DNA of 64,000 nucleotides from DATJLY01 sp963773665. GTDB lineage: Bacteria; Pseudomonadota; Alphaproteobacteria; ATCC43930; CGMCC-115725. The stretch covers positions 1-64,000 of the forward strand of contig CAVZBZ010000009.1 of NCBI GenBank assembly GCA_963773665.1, given 5' to 3'. Every line of letters starts with the position of its first letter. The first letter of the stretch is position 1. Under the pieces are notes generated by a model. That model was not told the DNA's origin and made no database searches. It saw only the letters and a list, made by a program, of their open reading frames with translations. The translations under genes and the position numbers were made by a program. Of this stretch, positions 46,339 through 54,841 are shown piece after piece.

Positions 46339-47390
46339 TGCTCGACCGCTCGCGCGCCAACAATTTCGACGCGCTGCGGCTTTTCGCGGCGGCGACGGTC
46401 CTCTTCTCGCACTCCTTCCTCATCGCCGACGGCAACGAGAACCGCGAGCCGCTGATCGTCCTGTCGGGCCGGCAGTCGATCCTGGGCTTGGCCGGCGTCT
46501 TCGTGTTCTTCGCCATCAGCGGCTTCCTGGTGACGCAAAGCTTCGAGGAGACGCGCTCGCCGTGGCGCTTTCTCGTGAAGCGGGTGCTGCGCATCTTTCC
46601 GGGCCTGATCGCGGCGCTGGCGCTGACGGGTTTCGTTCTCGCGCCGCTTGTCACAACATTGCCGCTCGGCGAATTTCTCGCGCGGCCTGAGCCCTACCGT
46701 TACGTGTTCTGGAACACGCTTCTCGATCTGCGCCAGCACGAGCTGCCAAAGACGATGTTCGTCGACAACCCGGTCGGGCTCGAGCTCAACGGCTCGCTCT
46801 GGACGCTGCGCTACGAGTTCGAGATGTATCTCATGGTGCTGGCGCTCGGCGTCGCGGGCCTGCTGCGCCTGCCGGTGCTCCTTGCCCTCTGGGCGCTCGG
46901 GCTCGCGTGCATCGGCCTGTCCGCGCTCGATGCGCTCGGCGGCTGGGGCTGGCTGCTGTCGTTCTTCGTCTCGGGCATGATCCTCTACAAGCTGCGCGAC
47001 ACGCGCGTGTTCGACGGGCGGGTGGCGCTCGCTGCATTGGCCGGCCTCGTTCTCACCGTGCGCTACGGCCAGTTCATTCAGCTCTTCTCGCTGTTCGGCA
47101 CATATCTTGCGTTGTGGTTCGCGCTCAACCGGCGCCTGCCGCTCATTCCAGCGGCGCGGTTCGGCGATCTCTCCTATGGGCTCTACATCTATGGCTGGCC
47201 GTCCGAGGCGGCGGCCATCTGGGCCGTGGGCGGGCACGCGCCGTGGTGGGAGGTGTTTCTCCTCGGGCTTGCGCTCGCGGCTGCGCTCGCGTTCCTGTCG
47301 TGGCACCTGGTCGAGCAGCCGGCACTGCGCCTCAAGCCGCGCGGAGCGAGACCGCTTGTGCCTGTGCCCGAGATTGCGAAGGCGGCCTGA
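46338..47390 (+). CDS. Acyltransferase family 3 membrane protein (OafA/YrhL-like)
   Basis: This 350-residue protein has ten or so membrane helices. The family's N-terminal NNFDALRLFAAATVLFSHSF contains the catalytic His (R-x10-H pattern: R14 ... H25), and VFFAISGFLVTQSFEETRSP follows. Such enzymes O-acetylate or succinylate surface glycans. The substrate here is unknown. The ATG at 46338 overlaps the upstream stop. The GT39 gene and PAP2 gene elsewhere in the window also concern envelope glycans but are not linked. Confidence 0.9.
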   Translation: MLDRSRANNFDALRLFAAATVLFSHSFLIADGNENREPLIVLSGRQSILGLAGVFVFFAISGFLVTQSFEETRSPWRFLVKRVLRIFPGLIAALALTGFVLAPLVTTLPLGEFLARPEPYRYVFWNTLLDLRQHELPKTMFVDNPVGLELNGSLWTLRYEFEMYLMVLALGVAGLLRLPVLLALWALGLACIGLSALDALGGWGWLLSFFVSGMILYKLRDTRVFDGRVALAALAGLVLTVRYGQFIQLFSLFGTYLALWFALNRRLPLIPAARFGDLSYGLYIYGWPSEAAAIWAVGGHAPWWEVFLLGLALAAALAFLSWHLVEQPALRLKPRGARPLVPVPEIAKAA

Positions 47391-47393
47391 GGC

Positions 47394-48311
47394 ATGGCGA
47401 GCGAGATTCCCTTCAACCGCGATTTCTCGTGCGAGTACGGCGCGATCGAGCAGATCTCGCCGCTCGTGCGCCGCGTCGTCGCCAAAAACCCCAGCCCCTT
47501 CACCTTCAAGGGCACCGGCACCTTCATCGTCGGGCGCGGCAAGGTCGCGGTGATCGATCCGGGCCCCGATCTCGCCGAGCACGTGGCGGCGCTCGAAAGG
47601 GCGCTGCGCGGCGAGAGCGTCACGCACATCGTCATCACGCACACCCATCTCGACCATTCGCCGGCCGCGGCGGCGCTGAAGGCTGCGACCGGTGCGCGCA
47701 CCTACGGCTATGGCAGGCACGGCTCGGGCCGCGCCGAGGATCGCAGCGGCGTCGGCGGCAAGACCGAGGAGGGCGGCGACCACGCGTTCGTGCCCGACGT
47801 TGCGTTGCGCGAGGGCGATGAAGTCGAGGGTGCGGGCTGGCGGCTCGAGGCGGTCGAGACGCCGGGCCACACCTCGAACCATGTGTGCTTCGCGCTGCCC
47901 GAGGAGGGGACGCTGTTCACCGGCGACCACGTGATGGGCTGGTCCACCAGCGTCATCGCGCCGCCCGACGGCGACATGGCGGCCTATATGCGCTCGCTCG
48001 AAAAGCTGTTGCGGCGCGATGATGCGCTCTACCGGCCGACGCACGGCGCCGCGGTGCGCGACCCGCACCCATACGTGCGCGCCTTCATCGCTCACCGCAA
48101 CGAGCGCACCGACAGCATTCTGGCGCGGCTCGCCGCGGGCGACGAGACGATCGAATCGGTGGTGCGCAATGTCTATGTCGGGCTCGACCCGCGGCTCGTC
48201 GCGGCGGCGGGGCGCTCGGTGCTCGCGCATCTCATCGCACTGGTCGAGGAGGGCCGCGTCTCGTGCTCCGGCCCGCCCCGTCTCGACGCGCGCTATCGCC
48301 TCAAGCCCTAA
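47394..48311 (+). CDS. Metallo-beta-lactamase-fold hydrolase (LACTB2-like)
   Basis: This 305-residue protein has the zinc signature THTHLDHSPAAAAL. Further ligands lie in VETPGHTSNHVCFAL, GDHVMGWSTSVIAPPDGDMA and PTHGAAVRDP. A C-terminal winged-helix-like segment (LAHLIALVEEGRVSC) follows, as in the LACTB2 branch. These proteins are hydrolases, some of them ribonucleases. It starts 3 bp after the acyltransferase stop. A strong hairpin follows the gene. Confidence 0.88.
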   Translation: MASEIPFNRDFSCEYGAIEQISPLVRRVVAKNPSPFTFKGTGTFIVGRGKVAVIDPGPDLAEHVAALERALRGESVTHIVITHTHLDHSPAAAALKAATGARTYGYGRHGSGRAEDRSGVGGKTEEGGDHAFVPDVALREGDEVEGAGWRLEAVETPGHTSNHVCFALPEEGTLFTGDHVMGWSTSVIAPPDGDMAAYMRSLEKLLRRDDALYRPTHGAAVRDPHPYVRAFIAHRNERTDSILARLAAGDETIESVVRNVYVGLDPRLVAAAGRSVLAHLIALVEEGRVSCSGPPRLDARYRLKP

Positions 48312-48314
48312 TTT

Positions 48315-48340
48315 CCCCTTCCGCGCGAAGCAGGAAGGGG
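48315..48340. terminator. Hairpin between convergent MBL-fold and selB genes
   Basis: Inverted repeat CCCCTTCC (48315-48322) / GGAAGGGG (48333-48340) has a 10-nt loop, directly after the MBL-fold gene stop. Neither strand has a clean U-run, so it may act as a weak two-way terminator or 3'-end stabiliser. The rest of the gap to selB shows nothing recognisable. Confidence 0.45.
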
Positions 48341-48422
48341 TAGCGATAGGCCAATGTGTCGTGCCGAAGAACGACTTTCCAGCAGATGCCGACGCCGACT
48401 TGATTGCAAAAGGGACTGGACA

Positions 48423-50348
48423 TCATGGCGGCGCGCCGAATGCCTCTGCCGCCGGGCGCAGGAGCTGGTGCGCGTCGCCGACGCGGCGGGTGAACTTCAC
48501 CTTGTCGAAATATTCGAGCACTTCGATCGCGACGTTGCGGCCGATGCCGGAGCGGTCGCGGAAGCGCGCGGCCGAGATCGCGCGGTCGGGCGATCCTGCC
48601 GCGACCTCGGCCGCCATTTGCGCAAGCTGGCGCAGCGCTGCCGGGCGAATGAAGCGGCCGGGCGACAGGCGCAGCAAAAATCCGGCGCGCGACACGCGCA
48701 CCAGCAGCGCTTCGAGTTTCTGGGCGCTTTCGCCGAGGCTCGCCGCGGCTTCGTTGAGCGTCGGCGGACGAAGCGGGTTCTTGTCGATGACCGGCTCGAC
48801 CCGCCGCCACGAGGCCGCATCGGCGGCGGATAGGAGCGGCGCGTGCGACGGCAGACGCAGGAGCGATCCCGCGCGCGCGGCGTCTCCCGCCGCGACGAGC
48901 TCGGCCGCAATCGCACCCGCCGCTTCCTTCGCAACCTTGACGGCGCTGCCGTGGAACAGGCGGCTCTCGGCAAGGCCGGCCGCGTTCGGCTGGCGGCGAT
49001 GGAACGCGGCGAGGTTTTCGAGCGCGAGCGCCTTGAGGCGCTGCCATGCCGCCGTCGTGAAGCCGATGCGCCCCTCGCCGGTGCCGGCAACGCGCATCGG
49101 GACCGCGGCGAACAGCACCTCCTTTTCGCTCGGCGCGAGATTGCGGCTCTGTGCGAACGAGTGGAGATCGAGCCCGCCCGGCGCGCCGTCGATGAGTGCC
49201 GCAAGCGCCTCGCGGTCGGGCGCCTCCATCGCGCGGAGGTAGGCCGTTCGCGCCGCACTGGCGCGGCCGCGGCGCGGCGGGAAGATGTCGATCACCCGCC
49301 CGCCGCCGATGGTGCGCCGCGCGGACTGGTCGCGCAGGATGAGCCGGTCGCCGTGCACCGCGCCGATCGCGCGGTCGAGCGCCAACTGCGCCAATCCGGT
49401 TTCGCCGGGTGCGATAGATGCCGCTTCGAGCGGCACGACGCGCCCCGTCGCCGCGGCGGCGCCGAGATGGACATGGACCGGCGTCCCGTGCGCAAGCCCG
49501 CGCGCCTCGCCGGGAAGGATTCTCAGGCGCGCGTCGAACCGTGCGACCGCGCCCGGCGCGTCCTGCGCCACGATCCAGTCGCCGCGCGCGACGAGGTCGA
49601 GCTTCAGCTCCCCGCCCGCGAGATTGAGGGCGCAGCGCTCGCCGGCGCGGCCGGTTGGCGCCTCCTGGTTCTGCGCGTGGATCGAGCGCACGCGCGCTGT
49701 CCGCCCGGCTCCCGTCGCACGCACCGTGTCGCCGAGCTTGACCGATCCGGACATGACCGCGCCCGTCACGACGAGGCCGGCGCCGGTGACGGTGAAGGCG
49801 CGATCGACGGCGAGGCGGAAATTGCACGATGCGTCTTTGCGCGGTGCGGCGCGGGCGCTTGCGGCGAGAAGCGCTTTGAGCGCGCCGATGCCTTCCCCGG
49901 TCACGGCCGAGACCGGCAGGACCGGCGCCCCGGCCAGACCCGTGTCCGCAAGCAGCGCGCCGATCTCCGCCGTCACCGCCGTGACGCGCTCGGCCGATGC
50001 GCGGTCGATCTTGGTCAGCGCGACCGCGCCGCGCTTGATGCCGAGCAGGTCGAGGATCGCCGCATGCTCGCGCGTCTGCGGCATGACGCCGTCGTCGGCC
50101 GCGACGACGAGCAGCACGAAATCGATGCCGCTGACGCCCGCCAGCATGTTGCGGATGAAGCGCTCGTGCCCCGGCACGTCGACGAAGCCCACGCGCACGC
50201 CCTCTTCGAGCGGCCAATAGGCGAAGCCCAGATCGATCGTCATGCCGCGCGATTTCTCTTCCGGCAGGCGGTCGGTATCGACGCCCGTCAGCGCTTTCAC
50301 CAGCAAGGTCTTGCCGTGGTCGATATGGCCGGCGGTGGCGACGATCAT
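48423..50348 (-). CDS. selB: Selenocysteine-specific translation elongation factor SelB
   Basis: SelB brings Sec-tRNA(Sec) to UGA codons that precede a SECIS hairpin. The 641-residue protein has the GTPase start MIVATAGHIDHGKTLLVKAL, the SelB-specific GMTIDLGFAYWPLEEG, DVPGHERFIRNMLAGVSGID with the catalytic His, and TKID. EF-Tu-like domains II-III and C-terminal winged helices that bind mRNA follow (for example FRDRSGIGRNVAIEVLEYFD near the end). Its ATG overlaps the selA stop in ATGA. Selenoprotein genes and selC are not visible in the window. Confidence 0.96.
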   Translation of the reverse strand: MIVATAGHIDHGKTLLVKALTGVDTDRLPEEKSRGMTIDLGFAYWPLEEGVRVGFVDVPGHERFIRNMLAGVSGIDFVLLVVAADDGVMPQTREHAAILDLLGIKRGAVALTKIDRASAERVTAVTAEIGALLADTGLAGAPVLPVSAVTGEGIGALKALLAASARAAPRKDASCNFRLAVDRAFTVTGAGLVVTGAVMSGSVKLGDTVRATGAGRTARVRSIHAQNQEAPTGRAGERCALNLAGGELKLDLVARGDWIVAQDAPGAVARFDARLRILPGEARGLAHGTPVHVHLGAAAATGRVVPLEAASIAPGETGLAQLALDRAIGAVHGDRLILRDQSARRTIGGGRVIDIFPPRRGRASAARTAYLRAMEAPDREALAALIDGAPGGLDLHSFAQSRNLAPSEKEVLFAAVPMRVAGTGEGRIGFTTAAWQRLKALALENLAAFHRRQPNAAGLAESRLFHGSAVKVAKEAAGAIAAELVAAGDAARAGSLLRLPSHAPLLSAADAASWRRVEPVIDKNPLRPPTLNEAAASLGESAQKLEALLVRVSRAGFLLRLSPGRFIRPAALRQLAQMAAEVAAGSPDRAISAARFRDRSGIGRNVAIEVLEYFDKVKFTRRVGDAHQLLRPAAEAFGAPP

Positions 50349-51757
50349 GGCGCCGCGAGCGAGGGCAGCTGAGCCACGAACGAAGCCTCGTCCTCGAGGC
50401 AGCGCAGATCGAGCACCAATGCCCCCTCGTGCACGCGACCGATGACCGGGATCGGCAGATCGCGGAAGGAGGCTGCGAGGCGGCCGAGGGCGGCGCCCGC
50501 GCCGCGCTTTGCCCGCGGCCGGATCGCAAGCCCCATGCTGGCGAGGCGCTGCGTCGGCAGCGCGCCGCTGCCGATCTGGCTCGTGCACGGGACGACCGCG
50601 ACCTCGAATTTTTCGAGCCGCGCGGCGAGTGCCGGGAAAATGCGCTCGGCGAGTGCGCGCATGTCATCGAGCGGGCGGGCAAGCGCGCGGAGCGTCGGCA
50701 GGCGGATGTCGAGGCGCTCGGGATCTTCGTAGAGAAGCAGCACGGCGGCGAGCGCCGCGATCGTCATCTTGTCGAGGCGCAGCGCGCGCTTCATCGGGTT
50801 GCGCTTGATCCGGGCGACGAGATCGGCGCGGCCGACGATGATCCCCGCCTGCGGCCCGCCCAGAAGCTTGTCGCCGCTGAACGTCACGATGTCGGCGCCC
50901 GCGCTGAGCGTCTCCATCGGCGTCGGCTCGTGCGGCAGGCCGAAGCGTTCGAGATCGATGAGCGCGCCGCTGCCGAGATCGACGACGAACGGCAGCCCAT
51001 GCTCGTGGCAGAGCCGCGCGAGATCGGCCTCGCCGGGCGCGGCCGTAAAACCCTCGATCGCGTAGTTGCTAGCGTGGACCTTCATGACGAGCGCGGTCTT
51101 GGCACTGAGCGCCGCCACGTAATCGGCCAGGTGCGTGCGGTTCGTCGTGCCGACCTCGCGCAGCCGGCAGCCCGAGCGCGCCATGATGTCGGGCATGCGG
51201 AACGAGCCGCCGATTTCGATAAGCTCGCCGCGCGAGGTCGGCACCTCCTTGCCGAATGCCAGGCTGTTGAGCACCAGAAGCACGGCGGCTGCATTGTTGT
51301 TGACCACCGTCGCGGCCTCGGCGCCGGTGAGTTTCGTGAGCAGGCGCTCGACATGGTCGTCGCGGTCGCCGCGCGCGCCCTTGGTGAGATCGTATTCGAG
51401 GTTGCTGGCGCCCGATGCCGCGAGCGCCACCGCCTCGATCGCCTCGCGCGGCAGCGCCGCGCGGCCGAGATTGGTGTGCAGCACCGTGCCGGTCAGGTTG
51501 AAGACCGCACGCAGCGACGGCCGGAATTCCTGCACGAGGCGATTTGCGAGGCGCGCACCGATAACGCCCTCGATGCCGTCAGCCGCAGCGCCACTCGCGG
51601 CAAGCTCGGCGCGCAGCTCGCCGAGCACTGCGCGAAGCGCGGATGTCACGGCGGGGCGGCCGAAGCGGGCGATGAGCGGCGCGGCAGCGGCGCCGGTGAG
51701 GACGCGCTCGACCGAGGGAAGCGCCCCGAGGCTCGATGTCGTCGCGTGCCCGGCCAA
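50345..51757 (-). CDS. selA: L-seryl-tRNA(Sec) selenium transferase
   Basis: SelA is the PLP enzyme that converts Ser-tRNA(Sec) to Sec-tRNA(Sec) with selenophosphate. The 470-residue protein has the N-terminal LPSVERVL, FNLTGTVLHTNLGRAALP, GSFRMPDIMARSGCRLREVG and the PLP-Lys loop VTFSGDKLLGGPQAGIIVGR. The start is a TTG at 51757; no ATG or GTG gives the needed N-terminus. It lies 14 bp after the amidohydrolase gene and overlaps selB by 4 bp. Confidence 0.96.
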   Translation of the reverse strand: MAGHATTSSLGALPSVERVLTGAAAAPLIARFGRPAVTSALRAVLGELRAELAASGAAADGIEGVIGARLANRLVQEFRPSLRAVFNLTGTVLHTNLGRAALPREAIEAVALAASGASNLEYDLTKGARGDRDDHVERLLTKLTGAEAATVVNNNAAAVLLVLNSLAFGKEVPTSRGELIEIGGSFRMPDIMARSGCRLREVGTTNRTHLADYVAALSAKTALVMKVHASNYAIEGFTAAPGEADLARLCHEHGLPFVVDLGSGALIDLERFGLPHEPTPMETLSAGADIVTFSGDKLLGGPQAGIIVGRADLVARIKRNPMKRALRLDKMTIAALAAVLLLYEDPERLDIRLPTLRALARPLDDMRALAERIFPALAARLEKFEVAVVPCTSQIGSGALPTQRLASMGLAIRPRAKRGAGAALGRLAASFRDLPIPVIGRVHEGALVLDLRCLEDEASFVAQLPSLAAP

Positions 51758-51771
51758 GGTCGCGCGGCGGC

Positions 51772-52818
51772 TCAGCCGAAGCCGTAGAAGCGCTCGGCGT
51801 TGGCGTGCATCACCGCCGCCTTGTCGGCGGCGGATATGGCACCGTTCTCGAGGAATTCCTCGATCTCGTGGCGGCAGGATGCGTTGTTGACCTCGTGCGG
51901 AAAATCGCTCGAATAGACGAACGCGCCCCCACCCAATTGCCGGATCGCCTCGGCCATCATCGGCTCGTCGCCCTCGCAGCCGAAATAGAGCCGCCCCTCG
52001 TGCACATGCTTCCTGATATAGGCGCTGACATTGTCGTTCCAGGCCGGCGCAAGCTCGCCGCGCGGATTGTACTGGATGTGCGTCTTGTGCGCCCGCTCGA
52101 AGCGCTCGTCCGCCATCAGCACCCAGGCGACCCCGCCTTCCATGAAGCCGAAGCGCGCGTTGGGGAAGCGGTCGAGCACGCCGTTGAAGAGGACGCTGCC
52201 CAATCCGATCGCGAGACCGATCGGGTGCCCCAGCCCCTGCACCGGCGGATAGACGTTCATGTGGTCCATGCCGAGCCCCGAATGGGAGCCGCCATGGACG
52301 GCAAGCGCGCAGCCGAGCCGGTCGGCCTCGGCATAGACCGGCCAGTATTGCTTGTCGCCCAACAGGCTCGGCAGCCCGGTCGAAGGCAGCATCGCGCCGC
52401 AGAAACCCAGTTGCTTGACGGCGCGGCGCAGCTCGATCACCGCCTCGGCCGGGTCCTGCATCGGAATGAGCGCCACGGCCTGGAAACGGTTGCTGGCGCG
52501 CAGATACGTCCCGTGAATCCAGTCATTGTAGGCGCGGGTCGCGGCAATCGCCCAGTCGGCGTGGAAGATGCGCCCGTAGGCCAGGCCCCAGGTCGGATAG
52601 AGCACGGTCGATTCCATGCCGAGATCGTCCAAGAACTCGATCCATTCCCTGGGGCCGACATCGCGCCGGAACGAGCCCGGCGGCGTTTCGCCGACGAACG
52701 CGTGGAAATGGTCGAGCGGCGGAAAGATGTCGCGCAGTCCGCGCATTTCCTTGGGCAGAAGGCTGCGGATCGCCGCCGCGTCCTCGACGACATGGCCATC
52801 GCCGTCCCGTATCTTCAT
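51772..52818 (-). CDS. Amidohydrolase-family protein (ACMSD-like)
   Basis: This 348-residue metal-dependent hydrolase/decarboxylase is of the amidohydrolase_2 type. It has MKIRDGDGHVVED (the metal-binding D-x-H), ALAVHGGSHSGLGMDHMNVY and a C-terminal FVYSSDFPHEVNNASCRHEI with the conserved Asp. Related enzymes decarboxylate aromatic or muconate acids. It sits 14 bp upstream of selA on the same strand, a link that may be only transcriptional. It is divergent from the GMC oxidoreductase gene. Confidence 0.87.
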   Translation of the reverse strand: MKIRDGDGHVVEDAAAIRSLLPKEMRGLRDIFPPLDHFHAFVGETPPGSFRRDVGPREWIEFLDDLGMESTVLYPTWGLAYGRIFHADWAIAATRAYNDWIHGTYLRASNRFQAVALIPMQDPAEAVIELRRAVKQLGFCGAMLPSTGLPSLLGDKQYWPVYAEADRLGCALAVHGGSHSGLGMDHMNVYPPVQGLGHPIGLAIGLGSVLFNGVLDRFPNARFGFMEGGVAWVLMADERFERAHKTHIQYNPRGELAPAWNDNVSAYIRKHVHEGRLYFGCEGDEPMMAEAIRQLGGGAFVYSSDFPHEVNNASCRHEIEEFLENGAISAADKAAVMHANAERFYGFG

Positions 52819-52914
52819 GGCATCCTCCCGCTCAACCGGCGCCCGAGCCTATGAGCGGCGCGGCGCGAATACAATCCTCTGGGCCGCGCCTCATCGGTCC
52901 GATATAGGAAAGAC

Positions 52915-54537
52915 GTGGCGAGCTACGACACCATCATCGTCGGCGCGGGCTCGGCCGGCTGCGTCCTGGCGGCGCGGCTCGGCGAGGAGAGGCATCGGCG
53001 CATTCTCGTCCTCGAGGCGGGCGGCGCGGACGATCACTGGCTCATCCACATTCCCCTGGGCGTCGGCAAGGTGTGGAACAATCCGCGCTGGAACTGGGAC
53101 TATACCGGCGAGCCCGAGCCGCACGCCGCGCAGCGGCGCATCTATCATCCGCGCGGCAAGGTGCTGGGCGGGTCGTCGTCGATCAACATCATGGCGTACG
53201 TGCGCTGCCACCGGCTCGATTACGACCGGCTGCCGCAATCGGGACTCCTGGGCTGGTCCTATGCCGACGTGCTGCCGTATTTCAAGCGCGCCGAGAGCTT
53301 CGCCGAAGGCGGCAACCTTTATCGCGGCGCGGACGGCCCGCTAAAGACGCGCAGGAACCCGGCCGAGGATTATATCTACGACGCCTTCCTCGCGGCCGCG
53401 CCCGAACTGGGCTCGCGCGCGAACGACGACTACAATGCCGCCGAACAGCGTGGTTTTGGCCGGCTTCAGCACACGATCGGCAACGGGCGGCGGTGCAGCG
53501 CGGCGGTGGCCTATCTCCGCCCGGCGCTCGCGCGCGGCAACGTCACCGTTGCGACGCGCGCACACGCGACGAGGCTGCTTATCGAAGGCACCCGCGCGGT
53601 CGGCGTCGAATATGTCGCAGGCGGCGAACGGATCGTCGCGCGCGCCGAGGAAGTGATCCTCTCGGCCGGCGCCTACAATTCGCCGCAGCTTCTCATGCTG
53701 TCGGGCATCGGTCCGGCCGACGAATTGCGTGCGCTCGGCATCGCGCCGCGCGTCGATCTGCCGGGCGTCGGCAAGAACCTGTGGGATCACCCGATGCTCG
53801 CGACGCAATGGCTGCGCACGCGCGCGGGGAATTTCCACCGCGGCCTGCGGCTCGACCGGCTGGTGCCGAGCATGATCGAGGCGCATTTCTTCGGCACCGG
53901 CTTTGCGACAAGGCTCCCCGGCATCGGCACCGCGTTCGTCAACAGCGGCCCCGGGCGCGACGCGCCCGACCTGCAATATTTCTGCGGCGCTGGCGGGTTT
54001 CGCGCGCGCGAATGGTTTCCGGTCGTGCATCCGCCGGCGCCCGACGTGTTCGGCTTGACCTATTGCCACTTGCGGCAAGAGAGCCGCGGCACGGTCACGC
54101 TCGGCTCGACCGATCCGTTTGGGCCGCCGCGCATCCTCAACAATTTCCTCTCGACCGATCCTGACCGGCGGGCGATGCGCGAAGGGCTCAAATTCGCGAT
54201 CGCCGCGGTCGAGGGAACGCGCGCCTTCGCCGGGCTTGCCGGAAAGCGCGTGCTGCCGGCGCCCGATGCCAAGAGCGATGCCGAGCTCGACGCCCACATC
54301 CGCAATGCCATGACGACGATCTATCACCCGGCCGGCACGTGCCGCATCGGCGCCGATGCAGCGTCCGTGGTCGATCCCGAATTCCGCGTGCGCGGCGTCG
54401 AAGGGTTGCGCGTCATCGACGCCTCGATCATGCCCGAACCGGTGGGCGGCAATCTCAATGCGCCGGTCATCATGATCGCCGAAAAAGCCGCCGACACGAT
54501 CCGCGGCCTGCCGCCGCTGCCGGCGGCGGCGGTGTAG
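52915..54537 (+). CDS. GMC-family FAD oxidoreductase (choline dehydrogenase-like)
   Basis: This 540-residue flavoenzyme has the FAD Rossmann motif YDTIIVGAGSAGCVLAARLG and GKVLGGSSSINIMAYVRCHR. GMC signature 2 is VILSAGAYNSPQLLMLSGIG. The C-terminal active-site His is in TTIYHPAGTCRIG, with ASIMPEPVGGNLNAPVIMIA. The substrate is some alcohol; specificity is unclear. The start is a GTG at 52915. It is divergent from the amidohydrolase gene with a 96-bp gap. Confidence 0.93.
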   Translation: MASYDTIIVGAGSAGCVLAARLGEERHRRILVLEAGGADDHWLIHIPLGVGKVWNNPRWNWDYTGEPEPHAAQRRIYHPRGKVLGGSSSINIMAYVRCHRLDYDRLPQSGLLGWSYADVLPYFKRAESFAEGGNLYRGADGPLKTRRNPAEDYIYDAFLAAAPELGSRANDDYNAAEQRGFGRLQHTIGNGRRCSAAVAYLRPALARGNVTVATRAHATRLLIEGTRAVGVEYVAGGERIVARAEEVILSAGAYNSPQLLMLSGIGPADELRALGIAPRVDLPGVGKNLWDHPMLATQWLRTRAGNFHRGLRLDRLVPSMIEAHFFGTGFATRLPGIGTAFVNSGPGRDAPDLQYFCGAGGFRAREWFPVVHPPAPDVFGLTYCHLRQESRGTVTLGSTDPFGPPRILNNFLSTDPDRRAMREGLKFAIAAVEGTRAFAGLAGKRVLPAPDAKSDAELDAHIRNAMTTIYHPAGTCRIGADAASVVDPEFRVRGVEGLRVIDASIMPEPVGGNLNAPVIMIAEKAADTIRGLPPLPAAAV

Positions 54538-54841
54538 GCCCTGCACTCATAAACGGCCGTATGCACGTCCGCTCTCGAGCCCGAAGCGGACGCGCGATGT
54601 GCGGAACGGATCGTTGGAGATGTGCCGCCAGAAGCAGCCATGCGAATACGAATTGCGACCGGATCGCGCTGCGAAGTCTTATGCCACCAACGACAGCAAG
54701 GATACTCCTGAACTTCGATCAAATGTCTCGATATAACAATAGTAGACACAAGGACTTAAGCGTGATATTTTAACGCTGCCGCCTGAGGATCCCTGAGGAT
54801 CATGGTTGGCGTATCCGATATCGGCTACTTCGAAGCAGTCA
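54538..54841. other. AT-richer intergenic region before the histidine kinase
   Basis: These 304 bp are visibly richer in A/T than the flanking genes, notably 54700-54775, with runs such as ATATAACAATAGTAGACAC. I see no open gene, tRNA or clear repeat. It probably holds the kinase promoter. The direct pair CCTGAGGAT CCCTGAGGAT (54782-54800) is the only short repeat. Confidence 0.5.

Noticed and set aside
45918..48230. Minus-strand open frame of about 770 codons
   Set aside because: It is antisense to the acyltransferase and MBL-fold genes, and is composed of Arg/Glu/His repeats without a domain.
48312..48422. tRNA-Sec gene between the MBL-fold gene and selB
   Set aside because: No long acceptor/T arm pairing and no TTCGA-type T loop could be found; only a short hairpin is present.
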